From DATLMR01 sp035537555 (GTDB taxonomy: Bacteria; Acidobacteriota; Blastocatellia; UBA7656): 23,847 bases of DNA. The notes beneath the pieces are model-generated. The model searched no databases and had not been told where the DNA came from. It saw only the letters and a list, made by a program, of their open reading frames with translations. How positions within the stretch are numbered: the stretch's first letter is position 1; each line of letters starts with the position of its first letter. A program made the position numbers and the translations under genes. Location: NCBI GenBank assembly GCA_035537555.1, contig DATLMR010000149.1:1-23847 (forward strand), in the 5' to 3' direction. Positions 23,116-23,847 of the stretch are shown one piece after another.

Positions 23116-23847
23116 TTAATCCAGGCCCGCCAGGGCGACTTCCAGCATTATCGTCTTCTTGATCCCGCGATAAAACGGCTCTATCGAACACCATTCGGTC
23201 AGAGCGTGCGAGTCTCCGCACGGGGCGGCGCCGGTCGAGATGGCCGGTATCCCCGCGAGCAGGGCCAGGTTGGCGTTGTTCGAGGCCGTGGGGCTGAGCG
23301 TGACATTTTCAAAGCCGATGGCGCGATGCACGGCTTCGCTCATGCGCACGGTGAAAGAGTCGAGGTTGCCGGGTATCTGGGCCGCCGGGAGCTTATCGCC
23401 CACGAGCTCCGTCTTCGCCTGCATCCCGGCGCGCTCGGCCTCTTCTTTTACTATCTCCGCGATGCGGCGCTCGAAGTCATCGATTGCCTTCTGGTCGGTG
23501 GAGCGCAGGTCCACCGTGAACCACGCGTCGGACGCCTTGGCATTGACCACGTCCGCGCCGCCGATCATGCCTATGTTCAAATCGATCTGCACTTCTCCGG
23601 CCTGCGCGAGCGCGTAGATGCGCTGGATGGCCCGCGCGAGCGGGAGCGTGGCCGAAAAGGGCGGAGTCTTCGATCTCGTGTGGCCTCCGGGGCCGATGAA
23701 GTGATGCTTGTACCAGTTTATGCCTATACCGCCGTAGGTGAGCCCCTCGTACCCGCCGTCGAGCGCGACGTACTGGCCTATGCGGTCCCGGTTCTCGGTT
23801 ACGAAGCGCTTCGCCCCTACCATGTCGGTCTCTTCTTCGACGGTGAA
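23116..23847 (-). CDS. M20-family peptidase (partial, N-terminus beyond window)
   Basis: The last 243 residues of an M20-type (ArgE/DapE/CPG2) di-zinc peptidase; the N-terminus lies right of the window. The visible part opens with FTVEEETDMVGAK, the Glu-Glu metal/catalytic region typical of M20. It continues with the dimerisation domain (FIGPGGHTRSKTPP, ADVVNAKASDAWFTVDLRS) and ends with a His-containing CGDSHALTEW, the last metal ligand. Substrates of this group are dipeptides or acylated amino acids; it cannot be narrowed further. No signal peptide can be assessed. The TAA lies at 23118-23116, and 179 bases separate it from the membrane protein gene on the same strand. Assignment to the family is firm. 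Confidence 0.9.
   Translation of the reverse strand, partial: FTVEEETDMVGAKRFVTENRDRIGQYVALDGGYEGLTYGGIGINWYKHHFIGPGGHTRSKTPPFSATLPLARAIQRIYALAQAGEVQIDLNIGMIGGADVVNAKASDAWFTVDLRSTDQKAIDDFERRIAEIVKEEAERAGMQAKTELVGDKLPAAQIPGNLDSFTVRMSEAVHRAIGFENVTLSPTASNNANLALLAGIPAISTGAAPCGDSHALTEWCSIEPFYRGIKKTIMLEVALAGLD

Overview
This GC-rich window looks like chromosomal DNA of an Acidobacteriota-type bacterium, perhaps Blastocatellia. That placement is an inference from gene content (several secreted M28 peptidases, a secreted M28-PDZ protein, a DUF3536-type GH57 next to treY/treZ) and codon usage; there is no rRNA or tRNA to confirm it. Genes are densely packed, mostly on the minus strand. I see no phage, insertion sequence, CRISPR array or tRNA.

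Left to right: (1) 1-5886, minus strand, a trehalose/alpha-glucan operon treZ - GH57 - treY. Both junctions have overlapping stop/start codons, and treY runs off the left edge. (2) 5887-6389, a gene-free stretch with a 14-bp perfect inverted repeat. (3) 6390-6749, a small cupin on the plus strand. (4) 6798-10806, minus strand: M28 peptidase, Tat-type dienelactone hydrolase, class V PLP enzyme, DUF427 protein. (5) ilvE (minus) divergent from a GT4 glycosyltransferase (plus). (6) 13303-16118, a pteridine locus. A RibD-like protein and a PTPS/QueD-like paralog lie on the minus strand; canonical queD and queE lie on the plus strand, leaving from the same 106-bp divergent promoter region. (7) 16143-20822, minus strand: secreted M28-PDZ peptidase, fabI and a secreted nucleotide pyrophosphatase/phosphodiesterase-family protein, behind a near-consensus sigma-70 promoter. 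(8) 21084-22409, a secreted HExxH protein of unknown family, convergent with a small four-helix membrane protein. (9) An M20-type peptidase cut by the right edge.

The part most worth attention is the pteridine locus. The PTPS-like protein keeps the zinc histidines and the substrate glutamate but lacks the catalytic Cys and the Asp-His pair. The neighbouring RibD-like protein has an intact reductase domain, but its deaminase domain has Ser-Ala-Val where the His-Ala-Glu motif belongs. Both have uninterrupted reading frames, and a normal QueD lies 1.3 kb away. Together with the GT4 gene ending 2 bp from the PTPS-like gene, this could be a modified pterin pathway, possibly a glycosylated pterin. 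That is a hypothesis, not a demonstration.

A second pattern is three short tandem duplications (units of 14-15 bp, 2-3 copies). They sit exactly at gene edges: over a stop codon, over a start codon, and in the queD-queE spacer.
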